Positions 1 through 7,388 of a DNA stretch of 46,237 nucleotides are shown here, piece by piece (the stretch's first letter is position 1; the number at the start of each line of letters is the position of its first letter). Under the pieces are notes generated by a model. The model worked only from the letters and a program-made list of their open reading frames with translations, had not been told where the DNA came from and made no database searches. This DNA comes from Clostridiales bacterium (GTDB taxonomy: Bacteria; Bacillota; Clostridia; Oscillospirales; CAG-272). The stretch spans positions 1-46,237 of the forward strand of contig JAAVZO010000019.1 of NCBI GenBank assembly GCA_022791685.1, in the 5' to 3' direction. A program made the position numbers and the translations under genes.

Positions 1-569
1 ATTACTCCAGTATGAACATCGGCGATACGCATGTTTGTAAGAGTATTGTCGAAGCCTTCGATAAGCACACCGATCGAATCAGGCGCGCCGTCGCCTATTA
101 TGTTTACTCCGTATATGTCAGCGTCGGATGAGCCGCTGTTTGCACCGAATTTGATGTGAACGCCGATCTTAGTATGCTTGATTGAAACATCACGTATGAC
201 TGTTTCGCGTCCGCCATCGATGGATACACCGTTTGCAACGCCGTTTCCGTCGATGATACCGCCAGAGAGGGAATAATTGCTTCCATTAGTGCGAATGTCG
301 TTAGCAGTATGGCTTGCACCGAGGCGAATCAGCGCTTCACTGTCATTCCAGTTCTCAGCGGCTTTGATTACTGCATAGCTCGAGAGTTGAAGCGATACGC
401 TTTTCTTCGGGTCTGCTGGAGTAAGTATTGGCTTTGAAAGCAGATATTCACCGTCTGGAAAATAGATGGTGCGGTTGGGGTTACTGTCTATTATCTGCTG
501 AATTGTGTCGGCTGCATCAATACCGCTGTTAGGCAGAATGTAATCTGATATTATGATTTGATTTTTCAT
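1..569 (-). CDS. Parallel beta-helix (pectate-lyase-superfamily-like) protein, N-terminal part
   Basis: The frame opens at the ATG whose complement lies at 567-569 and runs off the left edge, giving 189 codons. The start is supported by AAAGGAG seven bases upstream. The N-terminus is not a signal peptide (MKNQIIISDYILP). It is followed by an N-terminal-cap pattern seen in Pectate_lyase_3 proteins: an NSGIDAADTIQQIID segment, then TIYFPDGEYLLSKPI. Next come short repeating strands rich in G, N and D (GGIIDGNGVANGVSIDGG and similar), typical of a right-handed beta-helix. Such proteins bind or cleave polysaccharides, or act as phage or surface fibres. The catalytic part would lie outside the window, so the substrate is unknown. 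The neighbouring carbohydrate esterase fits a glycan role (inference). Confidence 0.8.
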   Translation of the reverse strand, partial: MKNQIIISDYILPNSGIDAADTIQQIIDSNPNRTIYFPDGEYLLSKPILTPADPKKSVSLQLSSYAVIKAAENWNDSEALIRLGASHTANDIRTNGSNYSLSGGIIDGNGVANGVSIDGGRETVIRDVSIKHTKIGVHIKFGANSGSSDADIYGVNIIGDGAPDSIGVLIEGFDNTLTNMRIADVHTGV

Positions 570-604
570 ATTTATACTCCTTTAATAGAATTAACATTTT
601 TTAT

Positions 605-696
605 TAAACCGGTTCGATAACCTAACTTTAGTTTTTGAAAATGTTGATGAAATCAGCATTTTCAAAATTTAATTGAAAGGTTATTGAAGATGTCTG
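605..696 (-). repeat. Inverted-repeat element copy 1 (MITE-like, 92 bp)
   Basis: A long imperfect palindrome. The left end is TTCGATAACC and the right end GGTTATTGAA, with an inner pairing of GAAAATGTTGAT against ATCAGCATTTTC. Its reverse complement aligns end to end with the copies at 3613-3704 and 43731-43821, so this copy is inverted relative to them and is the most diverged. The left end begins TA, while the matching right base pair reads TG. It lies in the presumed 5' untranslated region of the leftward beta-helix gene, because the promoter at 702-730 would start transcription at about 695. Confidence 0.8.
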
Positions 697-914
697 ATAT
701 TATTATAAATCAAAAGTGCTGCAAAGTAAATGTAAAAAATTTGTATAATGTTATAATTTATTAGCTATAAAGTTTTGGGTTTCCCATAACAGATAGATTC
801 CGCGATTTGTGGTATTATAATTGTCAACATTATGTTATAAAACAAGTGTATTATATCATATCGGTGATTGATTGTCAACAGCTACTATATAATTATTAAG
901 AAAGGTCTTTACAT
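697..914. other. Intergenic region between divergent genes; two direct repeats
   Basis: Very A+T-rich. It holds the leftward promoter and two copies of ATTGTCAACA at 820-829 and 871-880, 51 bp apart, which could be operator half-sites for the rightward operon. I do not see a convincing -35/-10 pair for the gene at 915, although several TATAAT-like strings occur. A ribosome site (AAGAAAGG, 898-905) precedes the ATG at 915. Confidence 0.4.
702..730 (-). promoter_or_regulatory. Sigma-A-type promoter for the beta-helix gene
   Basis: Read on the minus strand, TTTACT at 730-725 and TATAAT at 707-702 are separated by 17 bases. The predicted start is near 695, at the right edge of the inverted-repeat element, leaving a ~125-nt leader that contains the whole repeat. 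Confidence 0.55.
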
Positions 915-1694
915 ATGGATATACTTCTTTTCGGTGGTCAGAGCAATATGCACGGACAGACCGAAGCCTGTCCGGAGAAGATACCGGTTGACGGCGCACT
1001 CGAATATCGCTTTTTACAGAATACGCTGATCCCGCTGTGTCATCCAGTAGGCGAAAATATTGGCAATTTACTGGAGGGTGCAGATCAGGGACGCGGTTCG
1101 CTTATTCCCGATTTCTGCCGTGAATATATCGAAAAAAGCGGCAAGAAGGTTACAGCAGTTCCGGTGGCATATGGCGCGACGACGATTTCACAGTGGCTTC
1201 CCGAAGACTCAAAGGGCGCGCATTATATGCTGCTAAGAAAGGCAAAGGATGCTATTCGTGCAGTCAAGGAGCGCGGCGAATCGGTGGAGAAAATATACAT
1301 GATCTGGCTGCAAGGAGAGAGCGACGCTATCGCTTCAACTGATGCTGAAACCTACAAGGCGCGTGTTCGGAGATTCCGTGATATACTCGTAAAAGAGGTA
1401 GGAATTGACGATTTCTGCTTCATCCGCGTCGGAAAATTTGTCGGTGATGAGCGCGATTTGGTCATTATACGCGCGCAGGAGGAGTTAAGCCATGAGGATG
1501 GATTTGATATGATAACGCGCGTGACCGGAGTTTGTACGCAGGATACTGCTAAGTACATAAATCCGTCTGCGAGCGGACATTATAATAACGCTGCTATGGA
1601 ATTGATTGGTAAAAGTGCAGGTGCGAATTTGGCCAGAATTCGGCTTGGTCAGCCTGTCATGCTTGAAGATGAGCCATACGATGAGTTGAAATGA
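915..1694 (+). CDS. SGNH-type carbohydrate esterase (SASA/CE6-like)
   Basis: 259 residues with no signal peptide, so probably cytoplasmic. Block I is GGQSNMHG (residues 7-14) with the nucleophile Ser10. The middle block is WLQGESD (131-137), typical of the sialate-O-acetylesterase/CE6 group. A late SGHYNN (220-225) offers the catalytic His222. These enzymes remove O-acetyl groups from sugars such as acetylated xylose or sialic acid. The start is the first ATG after AAGAAAGG. The stop overlaps the next start as ATGA, so the two genes are translationally coupled. The partner genes (radical-SAM activase, zinc dehydrogenase) suggest an intracellular sugar pathway. The exact substrate cannot be told. 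Confidence 0.85.
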   Translation: MDILLFGGQSNMHGQTEACPEKIPVDGALEYRFLQNTLIPLCHPVGENIGNLLEGADQGRGSLIPDFCREYIEKSGKKVTAVPVAYGATTISQWLPEDSKGAHYMLLRKAKDAIRAVKERGESVEKIYMIWLQGESDAIASTDAETYKARVRRFRDILVKEVGIDDFCFIRVGKFVGDERDLVIIRAQEELSHEDGFDMITRVTGVCTQDTAKYINPSASGHYNNAAMELIGKSAGANLARIRLGQPVMLEDEPYDELK

Positions 1695-2461
1695 TGAAGC
1701 TAAATATTTCAAATATTCAGCATTTTTCAGTCGGTGATGGGGACGGGATACGCACGACGGTATTCTTCAAGGGCTGTAATATGCACTGCCCATGGTGTCA
1801 CAATCCGGAGACGATATCTCCTAAACCTCAGACGCTTCATTTTACTAACAATGGTCACGATCAGCTGTACGGAATACAGCTTGATGTTGATGAGGTGCTT
1901 CATGAAATATTGGAGGACAAAGCCTACTACGCTGAAAGCGGCGGTGGCGCTACGCTTTCGGGAGGCGAAGTTATGCTGCAAATTGATGGTGCAGTCGAGC
2001 TTTCAAGGCGGCTGAAAGCTGAGGGTATATCAGTGATAATTGACACTGCCGGAAATGTGCCTTATTCATATTTTAAGAGAATGAATCAATATGCGGACAA
2101 GTACTTTTTCGATTGGAAGGCGGCGAATGCGGCTGATTACCAAAAGCTTGGCGGCGATTATGAGTTGATTTTTAGTAATCTGAAACAGCTGATTAGTGAT
2201 GGGATGGACGTTCACGTGCGCATTCCGTTGATTCCGGATTTTAACACGAAGTTTGATTATGTATATGAGATGTGTGAAAGACTGAGATATACGGGGGCTG
2301 TGAATGTTGACTTACTTCCATTCCATCGGCTCGGAAGTGCTAAGTATGCCGCACTCAGTGTTCCGTATTTATATCGTGAAGTTGAACCATTAAGTAATGA
2401 AGCAATAAACGAAATAGCTAATATATATAGCAAATATTTTAGAACATCTGTAGAGAAATAG
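1691..2461 (+). CDS. Glycyl-radical-enzyme activating enzyme family (radical SAM, PflA-like)
   Basis: 256 residues. The N-terminus has the family signature GDGDGIRTTVFFKGC followed by the cluster motif C29-x3-C33-x2-C36 (CNMHCPWC) and HNPET. A GG-E type SAM contact is seen in LSGGEVMLQ. There is no extra ferredoxin-like insert with additional Cys clusters, so it resembles the compact PflA form. The family uses a [4Fe-4S] cluster and S-adenosylmethionine to place a glycyl radical on a partner enzyme. No glycyl-radical enzyme is encoded in this window. The start overlaps the esterase stop by four bases (ATGATG, two possible starts), and the dehydrogenase follows 14 bp later, so the three form an operon. 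What it activates is unknown. Confidence 0.88.
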   Translation: MMKLNISNIQHFSVGDGDGIRTTVFFKGCNMHCPWCHNPETISPKPQTLHFTNNGHDQLYGIQLDVDEVLHEILEDKAYYAESGGGATLSGGEVMLQIDGAVELSRRLKAEGISVIIDTAGNVPYSYFKRMNQYADKYFFDWKAANAADYQKLGGDYELIFSNLKQLISDGMDVHVRIPLIPDFNTKFDYVYEMCERLRYTGAVNVDLLPFHRLGSAKYAALSVPYLYREVEPLSNEAINEIANIYSKYFRTSVEK

Positions 2462-2475
2462 AAAGGGGATTTTAT

Positions 2476-3576
2476 ATGAAAGCAAAAGCAGCCGTATTTA
2501 TGGGCGAGAACCGTCCGTTCGAAGTGCGGGAGTTTGAGGTAACTGAAACTCCGGCAGGATATGGAAGAAGTGAGCTTATCGCAAGCGGAGTTTGCGGTAC
2601 TGACGTTCATATTCACAGAGGCAAGCTTGGAAATGATGCACCGGCTATCATTGGTCACGAATTTGTAGGCAAGCTGGTTGACCTTGATGAGAATGAGGGC
2701 GTAAGGTATGGGCTTAAAAAGGGAGACAATGTTATAGCGGATATCGCAATGCCCTGCGGCGAGTGTCTGTTATGTAAGAATGGCGATGACGCAAACTGCG
2801 TATGTATGGGTGAGACGAGCGGGAGAAGTATTGATGAAGCTCCGTATCTTTTCGGCGGCTACACTGAGGTGAATTACACTCCACTTACAAATCTCATCAA
2901 AATCCCGGATGGCTTAGATCCGCTCGCAGTCTGCATATTTGCCTGCCCCGGTCCTACCGCAATGCACGCATTTTCACTTGCCGAGCGTGCTGGGATCAAG
3001 ATCTCAAGCGGCAATATCCGCAGTGCAGTTGTACAGGGCTTTGGCCCTGTCGGCGCATATGCTGCACTATATTTAAAAACTATCGGTATTGAGAAGGTTT
3101 ATGTTATTATTTCAAGTGAGAATGAAAAGCGTGAAGCTTTGGCACGTGAATTTGGCGTTGATGATGTATTTGTTATCGCTCGAGATGGTGTTGATAAGAT
3201 AAACGAGCGTTTATTGGAGGAAAACAGCGGGCTTGGCGTTGACCTTGTATTCGAAGCGTCAGGTGCACCGTCGGCAGTGGCACAGGGAATTGCGATACTG
3301 CGGAATCGAGGCGTATACCTTATACCCGGTCAGTATTCAAATAGCGGCGGTGTTACTATACAGCCGCAGGACATCACGTTCAAGGCATTGCAGATACTTG
3401 GTTCGTCTCAGTATTCATTCTGCGATGTTCACGCATATTTAGAATTTTTAGATACACATAGAGAGGTGGTCGATAAAATCGTCAAGCTCGGAACTGCATA
3501 TCCAGTATCCGAGGTAAATCAGGCATTCAAGGACGCTGAGAGCGGACGTAATGTTAAGACTGTTTTAATTAAGTAA
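2476..3576 (+). CDS. Zinc-dependent medium-chain alcohol/polyol dehydrogenase
   Basis: 366 residues. Catalytic-zinc ligands are visible as C40 (GVCGTDVH), H61 and E62 (GHEFVG). The structural-zinc lobe is C94, C97, C100 and C108 (CGECLLC...NC). A Rossmann motif GFGPVGAYAA near residue 188 binds the nicotinamide cofactor. The family covers sorbitol, threonine and related polyol or sugar-alcohol dehydrogenases, and I cannot choose the substrate. A strong ribosome site (GAAAGGGG) sits before the ATG. It is the third gene of the esterase/activase operon, whose end is followed by the second inverted-repeat element. Confidence 0.88.
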   Translation: MKAKAAVFMGENRPFEVREFEVTETPAGYGRSELIASGVCGTDVHIHRGKLGNDAPAIIGHEFVGKLVDLDENEGVRYGLKKGDNVIADIAMPCGECLLCKNGDDANCVCMGETSGRSIDEAPYLFGGYTEVNYTPLTNLIKIPDGLDPLAVCIFACPGPTAMHAFSLAERAGIKISSGNIRSAVVQGFGPVGAYAALYLKTIGIEKVYVIISSENEKREALAREFGVDDVFVIARDGVDKINERLLEENSGLGVDLVFEASGAPSAVAQGIAILRNRGVYLIPGQYSNSGGVTIQPQDITFKALQILGSSQYSFCDVHAYLEFLDTHREVVDKIVKLGTAYPVSEVNQAFKDAESGRNVKTVLIK

Positions 3577-3612
3577 AATTTATATTAAGCAATAGAGCCA
3601 GACGGCACATAT

Positions 3613-3704
3613 TAGACGTGTTCGATAACCCTTCAATTAAATTTTTAAAATCCTGATTTCATTAACATTTTAAAAATCTTAGGTTAGGTTATCGAACAAG
3701 TCTA
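3613..3704 (+). repeat. Inverted-repeat element copy 2 (MITE-like, 92 bp)
   Basis: The ends are TAGACGTGTTCGATAACC and GGTTATCGAACAAGTCTA, an 18-bp terminal inverted repeat with one mismatch, each bounded by TA. The core also pairs imperfectly. It is nearly identical to the copy at 43731-43821 and inverted relative to 605-696. It lies between the dehydrogenase stop and the solute-binding lipoprotein, where its hairpin may also weaken read-through. It has no T-run, so it is not a classic terminator. Confidence 0.88.
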
Positions 3705-3767
3705 TTAAACTAAGCGAAGCAACACACGATATATCTGGGAACTCATATAAAGAAATGGAGAAAAATT

Positions 3768-5279
3768 ATGTTTAACAGCAAAATTTTCGGGCGTATCCTT
3801 TCCCTCTTACTCATCGGAACAATCGCGGCGGGAATTGTATCATGCTCACAGGATAGCGACATTGATCCGGACACAGATTCCGGTAACGGTGACACTGACA
3901 GCATCACTTCTGAAGAGCTCAAGAAAGAGGTAATTTATTCCTCTGCACTTGAGACTAAGGACTTTGGTGGCAAAGAATTCAACGTGCTTGGCTCTAATTC
4001 ACTTGTAGGTTTGACTCTTCCGACTACAATGATGTTCGCAATTGATGAGAACACTGGCGAGGAAGTAAACGACGTTTTATATGCCCGTAACCGATTTATC
4101 GAGGAAAATTACGGTGTTAAGTTGAATGTCACACTTGACGAGGAGGGACCTATATATTGGTCGGTCAAAAATACCATGTTAGCCGGTGATTGCGAGTATC
4201 ATTTGTTACTTCCGAGCAACTCACTTCTGAGCGAATGGATCCAAATCGGTGGTGTATATCCGCTCAATTATGTACCCGGTATCGAGCTTGATGAGGAATA
4301 TTGGATGCCTGAAATTAACGAGCAGCTGAAGATAAACGGCAATACATATTATGCAGCGTGTGCTATGACTCCTCGATATTACGGCTCGATATATATAATG
4401 ACCTTCAATGCTGATATGGCAAATGACCTCAAGCTTGGTGACTTTTATGAGTTGGTCGAGGATGGAAAATGGACATATGATAAGATGTTCGAGCTTGCAG
4501 CCTCAGCTACTGCGGACACTAACGGCGATACAGTCATAAACAAGGATGACCGCATAGGTCTTATATATGAAACATTGACCAGCCGTGCGCTGATACTTGG
4601 GGCGGGTTATATGCCGATCGAGAATATAGGTGGAAATCTCAAGTGTAACCTTGGAACAGAAGGACTTGCAAGCTTTATCCAGAATTTGAATGTATTATTG
4701 ACTCAGGACGGTTCGCTTGGTGCCGACGACACCAGTGAAAATATCGAGTATAAGATTTGGGAAGGAACAGTACTGTTCAATAATCCCTGTATTTTTGACC
4801 TTGGAAATTATCGCGATATCAAGCATAGCTTTGGAATATTACCTATGCCAAAGCTTAATGAAGAACAGGAGAAATATATTGGATACAGTCAGCCATGGGC
4901 AAATGCTTCTCCGGCTGTACCGATATCATTTATCGGAGATGACCTCGAAATGATCGGTCTTGTAACAAATGCGATGGCAGCGTATGGATATGACTATCTC
5001 CGTCCGGCTGTTTATGACAATTTCATCATGATGAAGGGTGCGCGTGATGATAAGTCTGCGGCGATAGTTGATATGCTTTTCGAAAATATCACATTTGACC
5101 TTACCAGTCTGATAAAAGGAAGCGGAAGCGCTGTTTCAAAGCTTTCAAGTTACCTCAACGCATATGAGATGGTAAAACAAGAGCCGATTACATTCTATGC
5201 GACTATCCAAAATTCGTTAAGCGGAGAATTTGAAAGCTATGCAAAGACTATAAAGGAATTTGAGGATAGATTAAAATAG
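3768..5279 (+). CDS. Extracellular solute-binding lipoprotein (orphan, carbohydrate type)
   Basis: 503 residues. A lipoprotein signal peptide ends in the lipobox IVSC with Cys26 as the lipidation site, followed by an acidic, Ser/Thr-rich linker. The body has features of bacterial family-1-like solute-binding proteins: KEFNVLG, then GEEVNDVLYARNRFIEENYGV, and KLGDFYELVEDGKWTYDKMFELA. It is a paralogue of the protein at 26235-27674: both share the VNDxLYxRxxxIE segment and a C-terminal LRPAVYDNFIMMKGARD-like region. No permease or ATPase gene adjoins it. The start follows GGAG at 3756-3759. It probably captures sugars at the membrane for a transporter encoded elsewhere (inference). Confidence 0.85.
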   Translation: MFNSKIFGRILSLLLIGTIAAGIVSCSQDSDIDPDTDSGNGDTDSITSEELKKEVIYSSALETKDFGGKEFNVLGSNSLVGLTLPTTMMFAIDENTGEEVNDVLYARNRFIEENYGVKLNVTLDEEGPIYWSVKNTMLAGDCEYHLLLPSNSLLSEWIQIGGVYPLNYVPGIELDEEYWMPEINEQLKINGNTYYAACAMTPRYYGSIYIMTFNADMANDLKLGDFYELVEDGKWTYDKMFELAASATADTNGDTVINKDDRIGLIYETLTSRALILGAGYMPIENIGGNLKCNLGTEGLASFIQNLNVLLTQDGSLGADDTSENIEYKIWEGTVLFNNPCIFDLGNYRDIKHSFGILPMPKLNEEQEKYIGYSQPWANASPAVPISFIGDDLEMIGLVTNAMAAYGYDYLRPAVYDNFIMMKGARDDKSAAIVDMLFENITFDLTSLIKGSGSAVSKLSSYLNAYEMVKQEPITFYATIQNSLSGEFESYAKTIKEFEDRLK

Positions 5280-5286
5280 ATACAGA

Positions 5287-5328
5287 TATACGCCATTTCG
5301 AAAATATCGGAATGGCGTATATTTTAAT
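5287..5328 (+). terminator. Rho-independent terminator of the lipoprotein gene
   Basis: Stem ATACGCCATTTCG pairs with CGGAATGGCGTAT (one G-U) around a short A+T loop. It is followed by ATTTTAAT and begins 8 bp after the stop. Confidence 0.75.
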
Positions 5329-5384
5329 AATCTGGTTTTATCAAGTCTTTAAGTGTAGAACATTTCTTGATAATATAATTCTTA

Positions 5385-5413
5385 TTGACAATATAACTTC
5401 GATGTGGTACAAT
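5385..5413 (+). promoter_or_regulatory. Sigma-A promoter of the small Cys-rich gene
   Basis: TTGACA (5385-5390) and TACAAT (5408-5413) with a 17-bp spacer, upstream of the ribosome site GAAAGG and the ATG at 5449. Confidence 0.7.
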
Positions 5414-5448
5414 ATTATTATCAGGATCTATATCGAAAGGTAATTTAT

Positions 5449-5655
5449 ATGAAGCAGAAGTGTGATAGTGAGGAAAGGATCTGCGCAATGTGCAGGTTCT
5501 CTTCGGAAATATCTGGGCGCGAGGATATGCTTTGCAGCAAAAAGGGTGTTGTTCCACGTGAATTTTCTTGTCGCAAATATATATACGAGCCGTTGAAGCG
5601 TGTACCACGTAAGCTTCCGGAGTTTCCGAGCTTGGATGATATTTCAATCGATTAG
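5449..5655 (+). CDS. Small cysteine-rich protein (68 aa), putative zinc-binding
   Basis: I chose the ATG at 5449 because GAAAGG lies eight bases upstream and it follows a good promoter; an in-frame ATG at 5404 overlaps the promoter region and is unlikely. The protein has five Cys residues (5, 12, 15, 29, 41). The CAMC pair plus two single Cys could form a four-Cys zinc site. The C-terminus is basic then acidic, with no membrane segment. I do not recognise the family. It is a monocistronic gene ended by a strong two-way terminator, with its own near-consensus promoter, so it is very probably expressed. Confidence 0.75.
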   Translation: MKQKCDSEERICAMCRFSSEISGREDMLCSKKGVVPREFSCRKYIYEPLKRVPRKLPEFPSLDDISID

Positions 5656-5667
5656 TTATAAAAATAC

Positions 5668-5715
5668 AGCAGTACCGCACGATTTTATTATCGGATCGTG
5701 CGGTACTGCTATATT
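5668..5715. terminator. Bidirectional terminator
   Basis: A 16-bp perfect stem, AGCAGTACCGCACGAT with its complement at 5695-5710, around an 11-nt loop. It is flanked by TATTTT on the right and AAAAATAC on the left. It serves both the convergent small Cys-rich gene and the leftward foldase gene. Confidence 0.88.
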
Positions 5716-7179
5716 TTAGCTTGGAATCTTATTTAAAATGGTATCGTCAAATAGTACGCTGTATTCAGTGGTTATTTCAGTATTGAAGTCATTAAACTTT
5801 TCTGAAATGATATTATCAGAAACTTTGTCTTCCCATACCTCAAGTCCATCACCTACAAAGTACATAATGTGATAACCGTAGTCAGTCTCGATTATATCAA
5901 CGTCACCGGATTTGCGGGTGGGATTGAAGCACCAGTCATTGAAGGTTTCAACCATTTGTCCCTCAGCCACGTTCTCATAGAGTCCGCCGTTATAGTACGA
6001 ACCAACATCGTCAGAATATGCAAGCGCCAAAACTCCGAAAGCTTCTTCAGTTTGTGTGCCATTGTTGAATTCGCCAAGTATTTCTTGAGCCTTTGCAAGC
6101 GCTTTTTCAGCTCCTCCCCAGCTTGTCTTGTTAAAGAGGATGTGGCGAACATTGATTGTCTGCGATTCACTGCGGTAGGGTTCTTTCATTAACATATAAA
6201 CTCGAATTCTTGAGTTGTTTTCGTCGATTATGACTTTGGTATCTCCAACCTTTGCACCATTATACGCCCATTCTGAAAATTCATTGTCAGCAGTGTAGAG
6301 CACACCCTCAATGAAGTGATCTTCAACATCGCTGTTCAGTTCTTCATCAGTCATTGTCGGATAACTTGTGGCTATCTGAGCTTTCAACGCCTGTTTGAAG
6401 GCATTGACTCCGGTTGCATTGGCGAGCTTCTCAGCGATGGCTTCAGCTTCTTCACGGCTCATGCCGCTATTAGACCATGAAAGCTGGTATTCATAGCAAT
6501 CGACTAACTGATACTGGCTCGGGGATTCATTATAGTTGGCATTTATTTCGCTTTGTGCAGGCAGAAATTCATTCTGCTTCATGAATTGATATTTATAAGC
6601 GAGCGCTTCAAGCAGCTTTGCTTCGTAGATATCATTGTTCTTAACTCCACGTCCATATAGCGCAGCGTCCATGCGGTCGGTGCGAGTTTTTATTGCCTTG
6701 ATCTCATCATCGCTTAGTGAGACTCCGGCAGCGGCAGCTGCTTCATTTAGTGCAAGTATTCCGGAAACGTTGCTCTTTGCTCCTGACATGAAATATGCAA
6801 ACCAGCTTTCGCCTTCAGATATTTCCTGCTGTTTCAGGTCACGAGTGGTGTCGAGTCCATAATATTGTACATAGCTTCCGTAATAATCAACGAATGTATT
6901 ATATACATCATTAAAGTAGTAGTTCATCATTGCGCCGTTTACATCGATATTTTTCGAGCTTGCGGCTATTTCATTGCGCAGGTAATTGCCTGAATTCATA
7001 CGGGCATTGTATACAGCTGTGCCTATTATTGTTATCAGTATCAATACAAGCAATACAGCACTTGTTACTATTGCAGTGATTTTGCGTATCTTGCGTTTTT
7101 TTGCTTCAAATTCTTCTCTTTCACGTTTGAGGCGCTGCTTTTCAGCATTCGCTTCACGATTTCTTGCTGCTTTTGACAT
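5716..7179 (-). CDS. Membrane-anchored parvulin-type peptidyl-prolyl isomerase (PrsA/SurA-like)
   Basis: 487 residues. A strongly basic cytoplasmic N-terminus (1-33) precedes one membrane helix (about 34-57, KITAIVTSAVLLVLILITIIG), with a large extracytoplasmic part. The N-terminal chaperone-like helices (about 70-330) are followed by a rotamase domain (about 343-450) with INVRHILF, then GGLYENVAEGQMVETFNDW and DYGYHIMYFVG, the standard PpiC pattern. Family members help secreted proteins fold after export. The adjacent operon of very large secreted subtilases is a plausible client (inference). Unlike PrsA it lacks a lipobox and is held by the helix. The start is preceded by AAGGAAGG. Confidence 0.85.
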   Translation of the reverse strand: MSKAARNREANAEKQRLKREREEFEAKKRKIRKITAIVTSAVLLVLILITIIGTAVYNARMNSGNYLRNEIAASSKNIDVNGAMMNYYFNDVYNTFVDYYGSYVQYYGLDTTRDLKQQEISEGESWFAYFMSGAKSNVSGILALNEAAAAAGVSLSDDEIKAIKTRTDRMDAALYGRGVKNNDIYEAKLLEALAYKYQFMKQNEFLPAQSEINANYNESPSQYQLVDCYEYQLSWSNSGMSREEAEAIAEKLANATGVNAFKQALKAQIATSYPTMTDEELNSDVEDHFIEGVLYTADNEFSEWAYNGAKVGDTKVIIDENNSRIRVYMLMKEPYRSESQTINVRHILFNKTSWGGAEKALAKAQEILGEFNNGTQTEEAFGVLALAYSDDVGSYYNGGLYENVAEGQMVETFNDWCFNPTRKSGDVDIIETDYGYHIMYFVGDGLEVWEDKVSDNIISEKFNDFNTEITTEYSVLFDDTILNKIPS

Positions 7180-7388
7180 GAGTTACCTTCCTTATTTATA
7201 GTTAAGATTTGCAGTTAATGGTAGTATATCATTATTCTGTGCAGGATAAATGAGGGTTATGTGAAAATTATATGATTTTATGTGTGGTATACTCCAGTCG
7301 GGCGATTCTTTGGAAATATGAGAATATTCAGCCGGATAATGAGTAATAATATATTGTGAAGATATGTTGTTTGACTGGAGGAATAGCT

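Noticed and set aside
5324..5680. 118-codon leftward frame opposite the small Cys-rich gene
   Set aside because: It overlaps the promoter and the terminator of the plus-strand gene, and no ribosome site is present.
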